This document shows, one piece after another, positions 7,930-15,475 of a stretch of DNA of 37,141 nt (the first letter of the stretch is position 1; every line of letters starts with the position of its first letter). Under the pieces are notes generated by a model that had not been told where the DNA came from, did not search any database, and saw nothing but the letters and a program-made list of their open reading frames with translations. Made by a program: the position numbers and the translations under genes. Where the stretch lies: contig NZ_AOME01000054.1 in assembly GCF_000336935.1 (NCBI RefSeq), forward strand, positions 69,628 through 106,768, written 5' to 3'. Source of the DNA: Halococcus salifodinae DSM 8989 (GTDB taxonomy: Archaea; Halobacteriota; Halobacteria; Halobacteriales; Halococcaceae).

Positions 7930-9770
7930 AGCTGATCCTCCGCGAGGACGAACTCGCCGTTCGCGCCACCGCTCGGCACCATCGGGTAGACGTTCTCGGT
8001 CGGATCGATATGAGCGTCGACGACCGACGGTCCGTCGTGCGCGAGCGCCTCGCTCACGACGTCCTCGACCTCGCCCTCGTCGTCGATGGTGTACCCGCGC
8101 GCGCCGAACGCCTCGGCGAGCGTCTCGAAGTCGGGCACCCACGGGTACTCCGAGGCCATCCGCCGGCCCTCGAAGAACCCGTCCTGCCACTGCCGCACCA
8201 TCCCGACCGCCTCGTTGTTCAGGACGAACACCGTGATGTCGAGGTTCTCCCTGACGGCGACCGCGAGCTCCTGAAGCGTCATCAAAAAGGAGCCGTCGCC
8301 GTCGAAACAGACCACCGACTGGTCGTCGTCGGCTGCGAAGCGCGCGCCGATAGCGGAGGGCAGCCCGTAGCCCATCGTCCCGAGACCGTGCGAGGAGACC
8401 CACGTCCGGGGCTCGGTGTACGTCCAGTACTGGACCGCCCACATCTGGTGCTGGCCGACACCCGTCGTCACGATCGTGTCGTCGGCCGTCGCCGCGTCCA
8501 CGGCCTCGACCACGAACTGTGGCTTTAGTGGTGCATCCGCCGGCGCAGCGTAGTCCATCGGGTACTCGTCCTTCCACATCAGGCACTGCTCGCGCCACTC
8601 CTGCCAGCGCTCGCCGGTCGCGGCCATGTCCGTGTCTCGCTCCTCGGCGAGCGCGGCGTGGACCTGCTCGATCACCGTGCCGGCGTCGCCGAGCAGCGGG
8701 TAGTCGGCGTGGACGTTCTTGCTGATCTCCGCGGGATCGATGTCGGCGTGGACGATCTCGGCCTCCGGGGCGAACGTCTCGACACCACCGGTCAGTCGAT
8801 CGTCGAAGCGGGTGCCGACCGCGAACATCGCGTCGCAGTGGGTGATCGCCATGTTCGCGTAGCCCGTGCCGTGCATTCCGGCCATCTCCATCGCGAGGTC
8901 GCGGTCTTCGGGGAACGCGCCGACTGCTGGCATCGTCGTCACCACGGGCACGCCGTACTCGGTGGCGAATTGCCGGAGGTCGTCGCACGCCTCGGCCTTG
9001 ATCACGCCGCCGCCAGCGAGGATCACGGGCCGCTCGGCGCTGGCGATCGCGTCTGCGGCCGTTTCGACCGCCTCCTCGTCGGCGCGTTCGGGCGGATCGT
9101 AGGTTTCCGGCGTTTTCCCCTCGTCTGGCTCACGGTCGGTCGCGCCGTTCGTCACGTCTTTCGGGAGGTCGACGAGCGTCGGCCCCTGGCGGCCCTCGTC
9201 AGCGAGCGCGAACGCCTCACCCACCGCGTCGCCCACGGTGTCGGCGTCGCTCGCGAAGTAGTTCTCCTTCGTCACGGGACTCGTGATCCCGGTGGTGTCG
9301 GCCTCCTGGAAGGCGTCCGAGCCAACCATCGCAGTCGGAACCTGACCCGTGAGCGCGATCATCGGGTCCGAGTCGAGCGAGGCGTCCGCGAGCCCGGTCA
9401 CGAGGTTCGTCGCCCCCGGTCCCGAGGTCGCGAGACAGACGCCGGGATCGCCCGAGACGATGCCGTAGGCGTCGGCGGCGTGGGCTGCACCCTGCTCATG
9501 GGCCATCGTGACGTGGTCCATCGCCGAGTCGTACAGCGCGTCGTACACCGGCATGATCGCGCCGCCCTGAACCCCGAAGAGATGCTCGACGCCGGCGGTT
9601 TCGAGCGCGCGCACGACCGACTCCGAGCCGGTCGTCACGGGCCGAGCACCTGCGTCCTCGGAGGACGCTTCTTCCGTGGGCGTCCCTTCGGCAGCCACCT
9701 CCTCGGCCGTCGCGGCTTCGGTGGCCGGCTCGTCCGCGTCGGGGCGGTGAGTCGGTTGCTGTTCGCTCAC
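7926..9770 (-). CDS. ilvB: Acetolactate synthase large (catalytic) subunit
   Basis: ThDP enzyme making acetolactate (valine, leucine) and acetohydroxybutyrate (isoleucine). Of 614 residues, the first 50 or so are an acidic Ala/Glu/Thr-rich extension. Then come SVVRALETAGVEHLFGVQGG and the ThDP-activating glutamate in MAHEQGAAHAADAYG. The ThDP/Mg2+ motif is GDGSFLMTLQELAVAV ending in FVLNNEAVGM. The start is GTG at 9770, supported by the purine-rich GGGGGGTG a few bases upstream, which fits a transcript with a long 5' leader rather than a leaderless one. It is the first full gene after the leader ORF at 9961-10044, and the downstream genes through leuB overlap in series. Confidence 0.95.
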   Translation of the reverse strand: MSEQQPTHRPDADEPATEAATAEEVAAEGTPTEEASSEDAGARPVTTGSESVVRALETAGVEHLFGVQGGAIMPVYDALYDSAMDHVTMAHEQGAAHAADAYGIVSGDPGVCLATSGPGATNLVTGLADASLDSDPMIALTGQVPTAMVGSDAFQEADTTGITSPVTKENYFASDADTVGDAVGEAFALADEGRQGPTLVDLPKDVTNGATDREPDEGKTPETYDPPERADEEAVETAADAIASAERPVILAGGGVIKAEACDDLRQFATEYGVPVVTTMPAVGAFPEDRDLAMEMAGMHGTGYANMAITHCDAMFAVGTRFDDRLTGGVETFAPEAEIVHADIDPAEISKNVHADYPLLGDAGTVIEQVHAALAEERDTDMAATGERWQEWREQCLMWKDEYPMDYAAPADAPLKPQFVVEAVDAATADDTIVTTGVGQHQMWAVQYWTYTEPRTWVSSHGLGTMGYGLPSAIGARFAADDDQSVVCFDGDGSFLMTLQELAVAVRENLDITVFVLNNEAVGMVRQWQDGFFEGRRMASEYPWVPDFETLAEAFGARGYTIDDEGEVEDVVSEALAHDGPSVVDAHIDPTENVYPMVPSGGANGEFVLAEDQL

Positions 9771-9951
9771 GGAACACCCCCCGTTCGCGGTGTGGGCGGT
9801 GAGCCGTGCATCCGTCGTGGGCGATACGTCTGGCGTGGTCGGGTCGGTCGTTGTTGTCGTGGTCGCTGTCGGTCGTGCATGGATCGCGTGTCGAGTGTCG
9901 CGCGTGCTGGTCGCTGTGTGGTCGGTGCAGCAGGGTCGGGGGAGAAGGTGG

Positions 9952-9973
9952 TGTAGGGGGCTACGCCCCTACA
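9952..9973 (-). promoter_or_regulatory. Hairpin overlapping the end of the ilvB leader ORF
   Basis: A perfect inverted repeat with 8-bp arms (minus strand: TGTAGGGG, loop CGTAGC, CCCCTACA). The 5' arm begins in the last base of the second Ile codon and covers the Val and Gly codons of the leader ORF; the loop holds the stop codon. A ribosome waiting on the ATT ATT GTA codons would therefore cover the 5' arm and block the hairpin. No T-run follows, so if it terminates transcription it is not by the simple oligo-T route. The remaining roughly 180 nt to ilvB is C/A-rich and shows no other strong stem. Confidence 0.6.
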
Positions 9974-10044
9974 ATAATCGACACACGCACGCCGACCGCG
10001 CCGCTCCGAGGCTGCGGCCCTCGTGCGACAGTCGATCGGAACAT
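9961..10044 (-). CDS. Putative ilvB operon leader peptide (27 aa)
   Basis: A 27-codon ORF beginning MFRSTVARGPQPRSGA and ending VGVRVSIIVGA, followed by TAG. Seven of the 27 residues are Val or Ile, six of them in the last eleven. The critical run is ATT ATT GTA, codons that are scarce in the surrounding genes, which prefer ATC and GTC/GTG. The ATG lies about 29 nt from the centre of a TATA box, as expected for a leaderless start, and about 190 nt before ilvB on the same strand. A perfect hairpin overlaps its stop codon. Together this resembles a ribosome-sensing leader of a branched-chain amino acid operon. An in-frame ATG at 10062 is possible but sits too close to the TATA box. That it is translated and regulatory is inference. 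Confidence 0.55.
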   Translation of the reverse strand: MFRSTVARGPQPRSGAVGVRVSIIVGA

Positions 10045-10068
10045 CGTATCCACATCCTCCATTCCGAC

Positions 10069-10076
10069 GGTAATAA
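10069..10076 (-). promoter_or_regulatory. TATA box for the ilvB operon leader
   Basis: Minus-strand TTATTAC preceded by purine-rich GCAAGGG (possible BRE). The spacing predicts a start near 10047, just before the leader ATG at 10044. It would give ilvB a 5' leader of about 275 nt separate from leuA. Bases 10077-10204 up to the leuA stop hold nothing else that I can identify. Confidence 0.55.
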
Positions 10077-10204
10077 CCCTTGCGTGCGCTGCAAGCGTTG
10101 CGCCGGCCGGGGTTCTGGCGAGGGCCGATCGCACTACCGTCTCCGCTCGCACGGGCTGGCGCTACCCGCCGGTGATGGGATGGAGCGTTCGAAGCGCGCA
10201 TGAT

Positions 10205-11453
10205 TCAGTCGTCGGCCTCCGTCCGGACGATCCGCTCCGATCGACTGATGCCGACCTCGCTCGCGAACCGGGTCAGCACGTCCATCGTGACCCGCTCCTT
10301 CTCGGCACCGAAGTCCTTCACTCGGCGGGTGCACTCGCGCACCTCGTCGTCGGTCGGCTGGAATCCGGCCTCGACGAGCCGCTCGCGGACTGAATGCTGG
10401 CCGGTGTGTTTCCCCAAGACGAGCTCGCGTTCCGCGCCGACCATCTCGGGAGTCATCACGCCCGGCTCGAAGGTGTCGGAGTTCTCGATCACGCCCGCGG
10501 CGTGGATCCCCGACTCGTGGCTGAACGCGTTCGCGCCGACGATCGGCTTGTTCGCGGGCGTCTCGATCCCGCTCATTCGCTCGACTACTCGCGCGAGTTC
10601 GGTGATCCGGGTCGTGTCGATCCCGGTGTCGACGTCGTACAGCGACTCGGCGCTCATCACGACCTCCTCGTAGGCGGCGTTACCGGCGCGCTCGCCGATG
10701 CCGTTCACACTCACTTGAGCCTGCTCGGCTCCGGCCTCGAAACCTGCAAGCGCGTTCGCGCTCGCCAGGCCGAAGTCGTCGTGGGTATGGACGTCTATCC
10801 GGGCGTCGGTGTGCGCGCGGACGGTCTCGATCAGGTCGCCGAACCGGCTGGGGGTCGCGACCCCGCAGGTGTCGGGAACGTTGATCCAGTCCGCGCCGGC
10901 CGTCGAGACCGCCTCGACCACGTCGACGAGGTACTCCCCATCAGTACGAGTGGCGTCCATCGGCGAGAACATCACCTCGACGCCGGCTTCCTTCGCGCGC
11001 TCAACCGCCTCGACCGAGCGCTCTTTCATGTCCTCGCGGCTGGCGTGCATCGCGTCCTCCAGTTGGACGTCGCTGGTCGACGCGAAGACGTGGACCATCT
11101 CCACGCCGGCGTCCAGCGCGGCGTCGACGTCGCCCTCGACGACGCGTGCCAGGCCGCAGGTTGTCACACTCGTGCTCGCGGCGATGTCGCTCACGGCCTC
11201 GAACTCCGCATCGGAGTTCACGGGGAACCCAGCCTCGATTACATGGGTTCCCATCTCGTCCAGCGTTGCAGCGATCTCGCGCTTGTCGTCGTAGCTGAAC
11301 GAGGTGCGTGGCGACTGCTCGCCGTCACGTAGCGTCGTGTCGAAAATTCGAACCGTGTCGACTTCAGTTGTGGATTCTAGTGTGCCCTGGAAGAACTCGA
11401 CCCGCCGGGGTCTCCGACGATGTGTCCTCCGTGTCCACGTTGTGGTGGGACAT
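10205..11453 (-). CDS. leuA: 2-isopropylmalate synthase-type enzyme, apparent frameshift near start
   Basis: Condenses acetyl-CoA with a 2-oxo acid. In this cluster the likely product is 2-isopropylmalate, though (R)-citramalate synthases share the fold. Catalytic-barrel motifs are RIFDTTLRDGEQSPRTSFSY, HVIEAGFPVNSDAEFEAV, the metal-binding DVHTHDDFGLASANALAGFE and SVNGIGERAGNAAYEE. The protein ends soon after GKHTGQHSVRERLVEAGFQP, so the C-terminal allosteric leucine domain is missing. The body reads in one frame from VEFFQGTLEST, but that frame has no credible start. The ATG at 11453, about 31 nt from a TATA box, opens MSHHNVDTEDTSSETPA in a different frame. Removing one G at 11401-11403 joins the two into a 415-residue protein. 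This is either a sequencing error or a real frameshift. Confidence 0.8.
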
Positions 11454-11763
11454 TGCAATCGACTCCGATGCGCATGACACTCATAAACCTGTCGCTCCAC
11501 CACACGGCATGGGACGACCCACACGACGACCGACCCCAAAACCGACAGCAATCAACGTATATCATTTGTCGCCAATTCCTTATATTCCTCAGCACAGATC
11601 ACAGCGAACCGTCGCAACGTGGCCGCCGTCGGAGTGATATTTCCGCCCTGAATAGCCGGAATACAACAGAACGAGGCTCGCGCGCGATCCGGCGGCGTCG
11701 CGAGGACCGCCGATCCGACGGACGGCAGCTACACTGAAGTTCCCGGAGCGTGTAGCGGGGCCC
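11454..11763. other. Divergent intergenic region leuA / ferritin-like gene
   Basis: About 310 nt without a gene. It holds the leuA TATA box (11481-11487) and an AT-rich patch at 11555-11590 with TATA-like CGTATATC and CTTATATT. The second could drive rightward transcription from about 11607, giving the ferritin-like gene a leader of roughly 155 nt. No clear TATA box lies closer to that gene. Confidence 0.4.
11481..11487 (-). promoter_or_regulatory. TATA box of leuA
   Basis: Minus-strand TTTATGA centred about 31 nt upstream of the ATG at 11453. It supports a nearly leaderless leuA transcript and places the true start in the frame that is shifted relative to the rest of leuA. Confidence 0.5.
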
Positions 11764-12213
11764 ATGACGAGCGAGGAAGTCACTCGCCTGCTCAAAGTGG
11801 CCTACGGCGACGAGATCGAGACCGTGATGAACTACCTCACGAACTCCATCGTGCTCGACGGGGTTCGGGCCGAGGAGATCAAAGAGAGCCTCGAGGTCGA
11901 CATCGACGAAGAACTGAATCACGCCAGGATGCTCGGCCAGCGACTGAAACAGCTCGACGAGCGCCCGCCGGCGTCGGCCGATTTCGAGATGCACCAGGAT
12001 AGCCTCCAGCCCCCGGAGGACTCGACGGACGTGCCCGCGGTGATCGACGGCGTTCTCGAAGCCGAGAACGACGCCATCGACACCTATCGATCGTTGATCC
12101 ACGCCGCGCGCGACGCCGACGATCCCGTGACCGAGGACATCGCAGTCACGATCCTCACCGACGAGGAGGCCCACCGCACCGAGTTCCGCGGGTTCCGGAA
12201 GGAGTACGCGTAG
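11764..12213 (+). CDS. Ferritin-like diiron protein
   Basis: A 149-residue, mostly helical, acidic protein of the ferritin-like superfamily. Candidate diiron ligands are the glutamate in GDEIETVMNYL (helix 1), the ExxH pair in DEELNHARMLGQ (about residues 50 and 53), a glutamate in GVLEAENDAIDTYRSLI (helix 3) and the ExxH-like TDEEAHRTEFRGF (helix 4). That ligand layout matches bacterioferritin-type and related iron or oxidative-stress proteins. No heme Met or Dps-specific features can be assigned by eye. It has no membrane segment, and neighbours on both sides are unrelated. The superfamily call is firm; iron storage versus peroxide handling is open. Confidence 0.8.
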   Translation: MTSEEVTRLLKVAYGDEIETVMNYLTNSIVLDGVRAEEIKESLEVDIDEELNHARMLGQRLKQLDERPPASADFEMHQDSLQPPEDSTDVPAVIDGVLEAENDAIDTYRSLIHAARDADDPVTEDIAVTILTDEEAHRTEFRGFRKEYA

Positions 12214-12230
12214 TCGACGCGGCCGAGGAC

Positions 12231-12237
12231 TTTTATT
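12231..12237 (+). promoter_or_regulatory. TATA box for mini-ORF and BASS transporter
   Basis: TTTTATT centred 26 nt upstream of the ATG at 12260. It predicts a leaderless transcript whose first codons are the mini-ORF, not the transporter. Confidence 0.6.
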
Positions 12238-12259
12238 GGGGCGTGGTGACGGCCGTGGT

Positions 12260-12358
12260 ATGTCCGACGACATCGACCGCGCCGGCGGATCGTCTCGCGC
12301 ACTCGCGTGGTGGGACCGCCATCCCGCCCGTTCCGTGAGCGAGGAGCCGAGGGCGTGA
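12260..12358 (+). CDS. Mini-ORF overlapping the transporter start
   Basis: A 32-codon ORF, MSDDIDRAGGSSRALAWWDR then HPARSVSEEPRA, whose ATG sits at the predicted transcript 5' end. Its TGA lies inside the GTGA that also holds the transporter's GTG start (4-nt overlap). It could be a leader that couples translation into the transporter. Alternatively it is a cytoplasmic N-terminus separated from it by a frameshift, since the following residues (LLDRLERIGG) are also cytoplasmic in character. Function unknown. Confidence 0.5.
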   Translation: MSDDIDRAGGSSRALAWWDRHPARSVSEEPRA

Positions 12359-13341
12359 GCCTGCTCGACCGACTCGAACGGATCGGGGGGTTCGCGAGCA
12401 CGTACTTCGTGGTCTGGGTGTTGCTGTTCTCGGGTGCGGCGCTCGCCTCGCCCGCGACGTTCACCTGGATCGAGCCGTACATCACGCCGCTGCTGGGCGT
12501 CATCATGCTCGGAATGGGGCTGACGCTCCAGCCCGCGGATTTCGCGCGGATCGCGGAGCGTCCGCGCGACGTCGCGATCGGCGCAGTCACCCAGTGGATC
12601 GTGATGCCGATCGCGGCGTGGGCGATCACGGTCGCGCTCTCGCTCCCGCCCGCACTCGCGATCGGCGTGATCCTGCTGGGTGCTGCGCCGGGCGGCACGG
12701 CATCGAACGTGATGACGTATCTCGGAAAGGGTGACGTCGCGCTCTCGGTCGCGATCACCACCGTGACGACGATCGCCGCACCGGTCGTGATGCCGGCGTG
12801 GGTCGTCGCGCTGGCCGGCGAACAGCTCCAGGTCACGTTCGCCGAGATGTTCACGAGCATCGTTCAGGTCGTCCTGCTCCCCGTGATCGCCGGGTTCGTG
12901 CTCCGCATCGCCCTCGATCGCTACGCGCCGCGGCTCGCGACGGCGGGCCTCTCGATCTTTCCCGCGATCAGCGTCGCCGCCATCGTCGCCATCGTCGCGG
13001 CGGTCGTCGGGCTCAACGTCGAGAACATCCTGACTGCGGGCGCGGTCGTGTTGCTCGCGGTCGTCGCCCACAACGCGATCGGGCTGGGGGCTGGCTACGG
13101 CGTCGGGCGCGCGAGCGGAATGAGCCCCGAGCGGGTCCGGGCGTGTACCTTCGAGGTCGCCCTCCAGAACAGCGGGCTCGCGGTCGCGCTCGCGACGGCG
13201 TACTTCAGCCCGCTCGCCGCGCTCCCGCCCGCGCTGTTCAGCGTCTGGCACAACGTCACCGGCCCCGCGTTGGCGACGTACTTCTCCCGGCAGTCCGATC
13301 GAACGTCCGACGTGCCGCGGGCGGAGCCGGCCGACGACTGA
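12355..13341 (+). CDS. BASS family (bile acid:Na+ symporter-like) transporter
   Basis: An integral membrane protein of 328 residues with about nine or ten hydrophobic helices. It resembles bile acid/sodium symporter (BASS, SBF) proteins: the LLGVIMLGMGLTLQPADFAR stretch after helix 2, the GAAPGGTASNVMTYLGKGDV motif, and VALQNSGLAVALATAYF near the C-terminus are typical. Substrate is unknown; family members move organic anions with Na+. The GTG start at 12355 is chosen because it overlaps the mini-ORF stop and has a GAGGAG-like purine stretch shortly upstream. An in-frame ATG at 12307 is unlikely because it lies within the mini-ORF and adds a basic stretch. The tail is acidic. Confidence 0.85.
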   Translation: MSLLDRLERIGGFASTYFVVWVLLFSGAALASPATFTWIEPYITPLLGVIMLGMGLTLQPADFARIAERPRDVAIGAVTQWIVMPIAAWAITVALSLPPALAIGVILLGAAPGGTASNVMTYLGKGDVALSVAITTVTTIAAPVVMPAWVVALAGEQLQVTFAEMFTSIVQVVLLPVIAGFVLRIALDRYAPRLATAGLSIFPAISVAAIVAIVAAVVGLNVENILTAGAVVLLAVVAHNAIGLGAGYGVGRASGMSPERVRACTFEVALQNSGLAVALATAYFSPLAALPPALFSVWHNVTGPALATYFSRQSDRTSDVPRAEPADD

Positions 13342-13376
13342 CGGAAGCGTTTTCTTCGACCGCGGTGAGACCCGGT

Positions 13377-13673
13377 ATGAGCGAGTTCGACCTCGATCTC
13401 CAGACGATCGAATCAGAGATGGACGTGGAGGACGCCGACGGCACCGGTCGGGTGGTCCTCGGGGTGCTCGACGGCCGGACGCCCGACGAAGAGTGGGTCG
13501 CGGAGGTCGACGGCGGCGCGGTGCTCGTTCTCGCCGTCGAGGGCGACATGAAGCGGCTCGCAGCCGGCTTCGCGCCCGATATCCGCGAGATGGGTGGCGA
13601 ACTCATTCACTTCCGCCGATTCCTGCTCGTCACGCCGTCCGGTGTCACGATCGACACCGATCGATTGGATTGA
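13377..13673 (+). CDS. DUF5779 family haloarchaeal protein
   Basis: A 98-residue acidic cytoplasmic protein. MSEFDLDLQTIESEMD, then GRVVLGVLDGRTPDEEWV, VLVLAVEGDMKRLAAGF and GGELIHFRRFLLVTPSGV match my memory of DUF5779. Alternating short strands suggest a compact alpha/beta fold. It starts 35 nt after the transporter stop and may be cotranscribed with it; it converges on the GMC oxidoreductase gene. Function unknown. Confidence 0.8.
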   Translation: MSEFDLDLQTIESEMDVEDADGTGRVVLGVLDGRTPDEEWVAEVDGGAVLVLAVEGDMKRLAAGFAPDIREMGGELIHFRRFLLVTPSGVTIDTDRLD

Positions 13674-13703
13674 CTGCGAGACGGGCTGGTTCTTCAGCTC
13701 GAT

Positions 13704-13708
13704 AAAAA
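13704..13708 (-). terminator. T-run after the GMC oxidoreductase gene
   Basis: Minus-strand CTTTTTATC, a T5 run about 16-20 nt past the GMC gene stop, in the short gap between two convergent genes. Confidence 0.45.
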
Positions 13709-13723
13709 GAGCCGGAGCCGAAC

Positions 13724-15475
13724 TCAGAAGTAGCGTTCGGCGATCTTGTCGGCGGTCCGCAGCGCGAGCGCCTGGCCGCTGTTGGTCGGGTTCGGGCCGC
13801 CGACGCCGTTGGCCATCGCCGAGTGGTCGGCGACGAACAGTCGGTTGACGTTTTTCGCCTCGGCGTTCTCGTCGAGCACTTCCCCCATCCGCATCGACGA
13901 CTGCATGTGGAGGAGCAGCGGCGGCCAGTCACACCGGTGGACGTGGTCGGCCCCCGCCTCCTTGTGGATGTTCGCCGCGATCCTCGACAGCTCGTCGCGC
14001 TTCGCGTCGTCGTCAGGGTGTGGCTCCCACTTCACCTTCGGGACCGGGCCGTGCTCGTCGCTGAAGGTGTTGTCGAGCGACACCCCATTACTCTGGCGCG
14101 GGAGGTCGTCAGTGAGGATGAGCAGCGCCTTCGTCTGCTTGTAGTTCGACATCCGACGCTTGAGTTCCTCGCCGACGACGTAGCCACGGGTGTCCCACGG
14201 TTCACTCGGATCGACCTCGGTGTCGAAGCTGTAGCCCGCCTGGCTGAACAGGTAGTCGGCGTACGAGACCAGACCGGGACTCATTCCGATGTCCTCCATC
14301 CCGCCGACACCGGGTTTGTCGAAGCGCACGGCGGAGTTCTGCCCGACGTAGGGGTCCATGTGCTCGACCTCGGGGTTGATGTCGGCGACCGTCTCGTCGT
14401 CGTAGACGCCGACGATCCAGTCGAACCAGTGAGTGGTGAGACCTTTGCCGACCCAGCCGTCGTCCGGCAGGCCCGCGTTGAGCCAGAGCCGAGGCGTCTC
14501 GATACAGCCACCCGCGAGGACGACCGTATCGGCAGTGACGGTCTGGGACTGGCCCGACCACGAGTCGCGGAACGTGACACCTGTGGCTTCGAGGGTCCCC
14601 GCACCCTCCTTGGTCTGAATGTCCGTGACGTAGGCGTTCGGCCGGAGCGCGACGTTGCCCTGCTCGGAACTTTTGTTGGTGTCGAGCGCGCGGGGCACGT
14701 AGCCGACGTTGCTCGACTTGCGCGCCTTGTCACGAACGGGGGCGTCGACGGGTGTCGACGATCCCTGGAAGTGATCGCCGACGAGCGTGTCGCCGCGGAA
14801 CCCGTCGTCGTAGCTGAACGAGCCCTCGTAGTCGGCGTCGAGCGGCTCGCCGGTCGCGGTCTCTCGACCGGGAACCTCGACGGCGTTGGCCTGCGGCCGC
14901 CAGCCCGTCTCGGTGACGTTTTTGCTCTCGATGAGCGGGTAGAGAGCGTCCGCGCCCTCGATGAACACCTCCTCCTTGGCGGTCATCGGGGCCTGCTGGG
15001 TGCTCGTCAGCTCCTCGTTCAGCTGGTAGTAGGGAACGAGTTCCTCGTAGTCGATTGGCCAGTGGGGTTGGTCGTTGAAGGCGGTCGGATACCCACGCGG
15101 GTGGTTGGAGAAGTAATGCAGCGACGTGCCGCCAACGGCCCCGACCTGCCAGATGAACGCGTTCTGGTGGAGGTTGCGGAACCACGGCGCACGCGAGTGG
15201 TCCGCGGGGCCCACGCGTAGATAGCCGTAGGTCGGGTCGTTCGCGTCGGCCTCGCGGTGGGTGAACTGCTCGTCGAGCAGTTTGCCATCCAAGTCATCGG
15301 GGTCGGTGCTTATCGTCCCACCGGAGTCGGCGTGTGGTTTGGGCCATTGTTCGTTGCCGTGCCACGGGCCGCCTTCGAGGAGAAGCACGTCGATACCATG
15401 ATCGTGGGCGAGTTTCCACGCCGTCGCCGGGCCGTCCGCACCCGCACCGACGATGACCACGTCGGGGTCGTTCAT
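13724..15475 (-). CDS. GMC family FAD oxidoreductase
   Basis: A flavin dehydrogenase of the glucose-methanol-choline family, 583 residues. The N-terminal FAD motif is DVVIVGAGADGPATAWKLA, with an acidic residue later (LLLEGG) for the ribose. The second signature-like region is VLAGGCIETPRLWLNAG. The C-terminal active-site region has HMQSSMRMG (catalytic His) and ADHSAMANGVGGPNPTNSG. It has no signal peptide. Its ATG overlaps by 4 nt the end of a Tat-signal protein gene, so the two subunits probably fold together and the GMC subunit is exported on its partner's signal, as in gluconate or sorbitol dehydrogenases. Substrate is unknown; sugars, sugar acids and alcohols are candidates. No cytochrome subunit gene is nearby. 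Confidence 0.88.
   Translation of the reverse strand: MNDPDVVIVGAGADGPATAWKLAHDHGIDVLLLEGGPWHGNEQWPKPHADSGGTISTDPDDLDGKLLDEQFTHREADANDPTYGYLRVGPADHSRAPWFRNLHQNAFIWQVGAVGGTSLHYFSNHPRGYPTAFNDQPHWPIDYEELVPYYQLNEELTSTQQAPMTAKEEVFIEGADALYPLIESKNVTETGWRPQANAVEVPGRETATGEPLDADYEGSFSYDDGFRGDTLVGDHFQGSSTPVDAPVRDKARKSSNVGYVPRALDTNKSSEQGNVALRPNAYVTDIQTKEGAGTLEATGVTFRDSWSGQSQTVTADTVVLAGGCIETPRLWLNAGLPDDGWVGKGLTTHWFDWIVGVYDDETVADINPEVEHMDPYVGQNSAVRFDKPGVGGMEDIGMSPGLVSYADYLFSQAGYSFDTEVDPSEPWDTRGYVVGEELKRRMSNYKQTKALLILTDDLPRQSNGVSLDNTFSDEHGPVPKVKWEPHPDDDAKRDELSRIAANIHKEAGADHVHRCDWPPLLLHMQSSMRMGEVLDENAEAKNVNRLFVADHSAMANGVGGPNPTNSGQALALRTADKIAERYF

Noticed and set aside
8658-9956. 432-codon plus-strand ORF opposite ilvB
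   Set aside because: Translation is Arg/Val/Gly-rich without acidic bias or motifs and lies antisense to an unmistakable ilvB. It is a high-GC frame shadow, as are the similar long ORFs opposite leuC, gatA, rnj and idsA.
9961-10152. 63-codon version of the ilvB leader ORF
   Set aside because: It starts upstream of the TATA box and its extra residues show no conserved features. The 27-codon start fits the promoter.
11365-11453. 29-codon ORF (MSHHNV...) as a leuA leader peptide
   Set aside because: It has no Leu/Val/Ile-rich run and no hairpin, and a one-base correction joins it smoothly to LeuA. A frameshifted N-terminus is the simpler reading.
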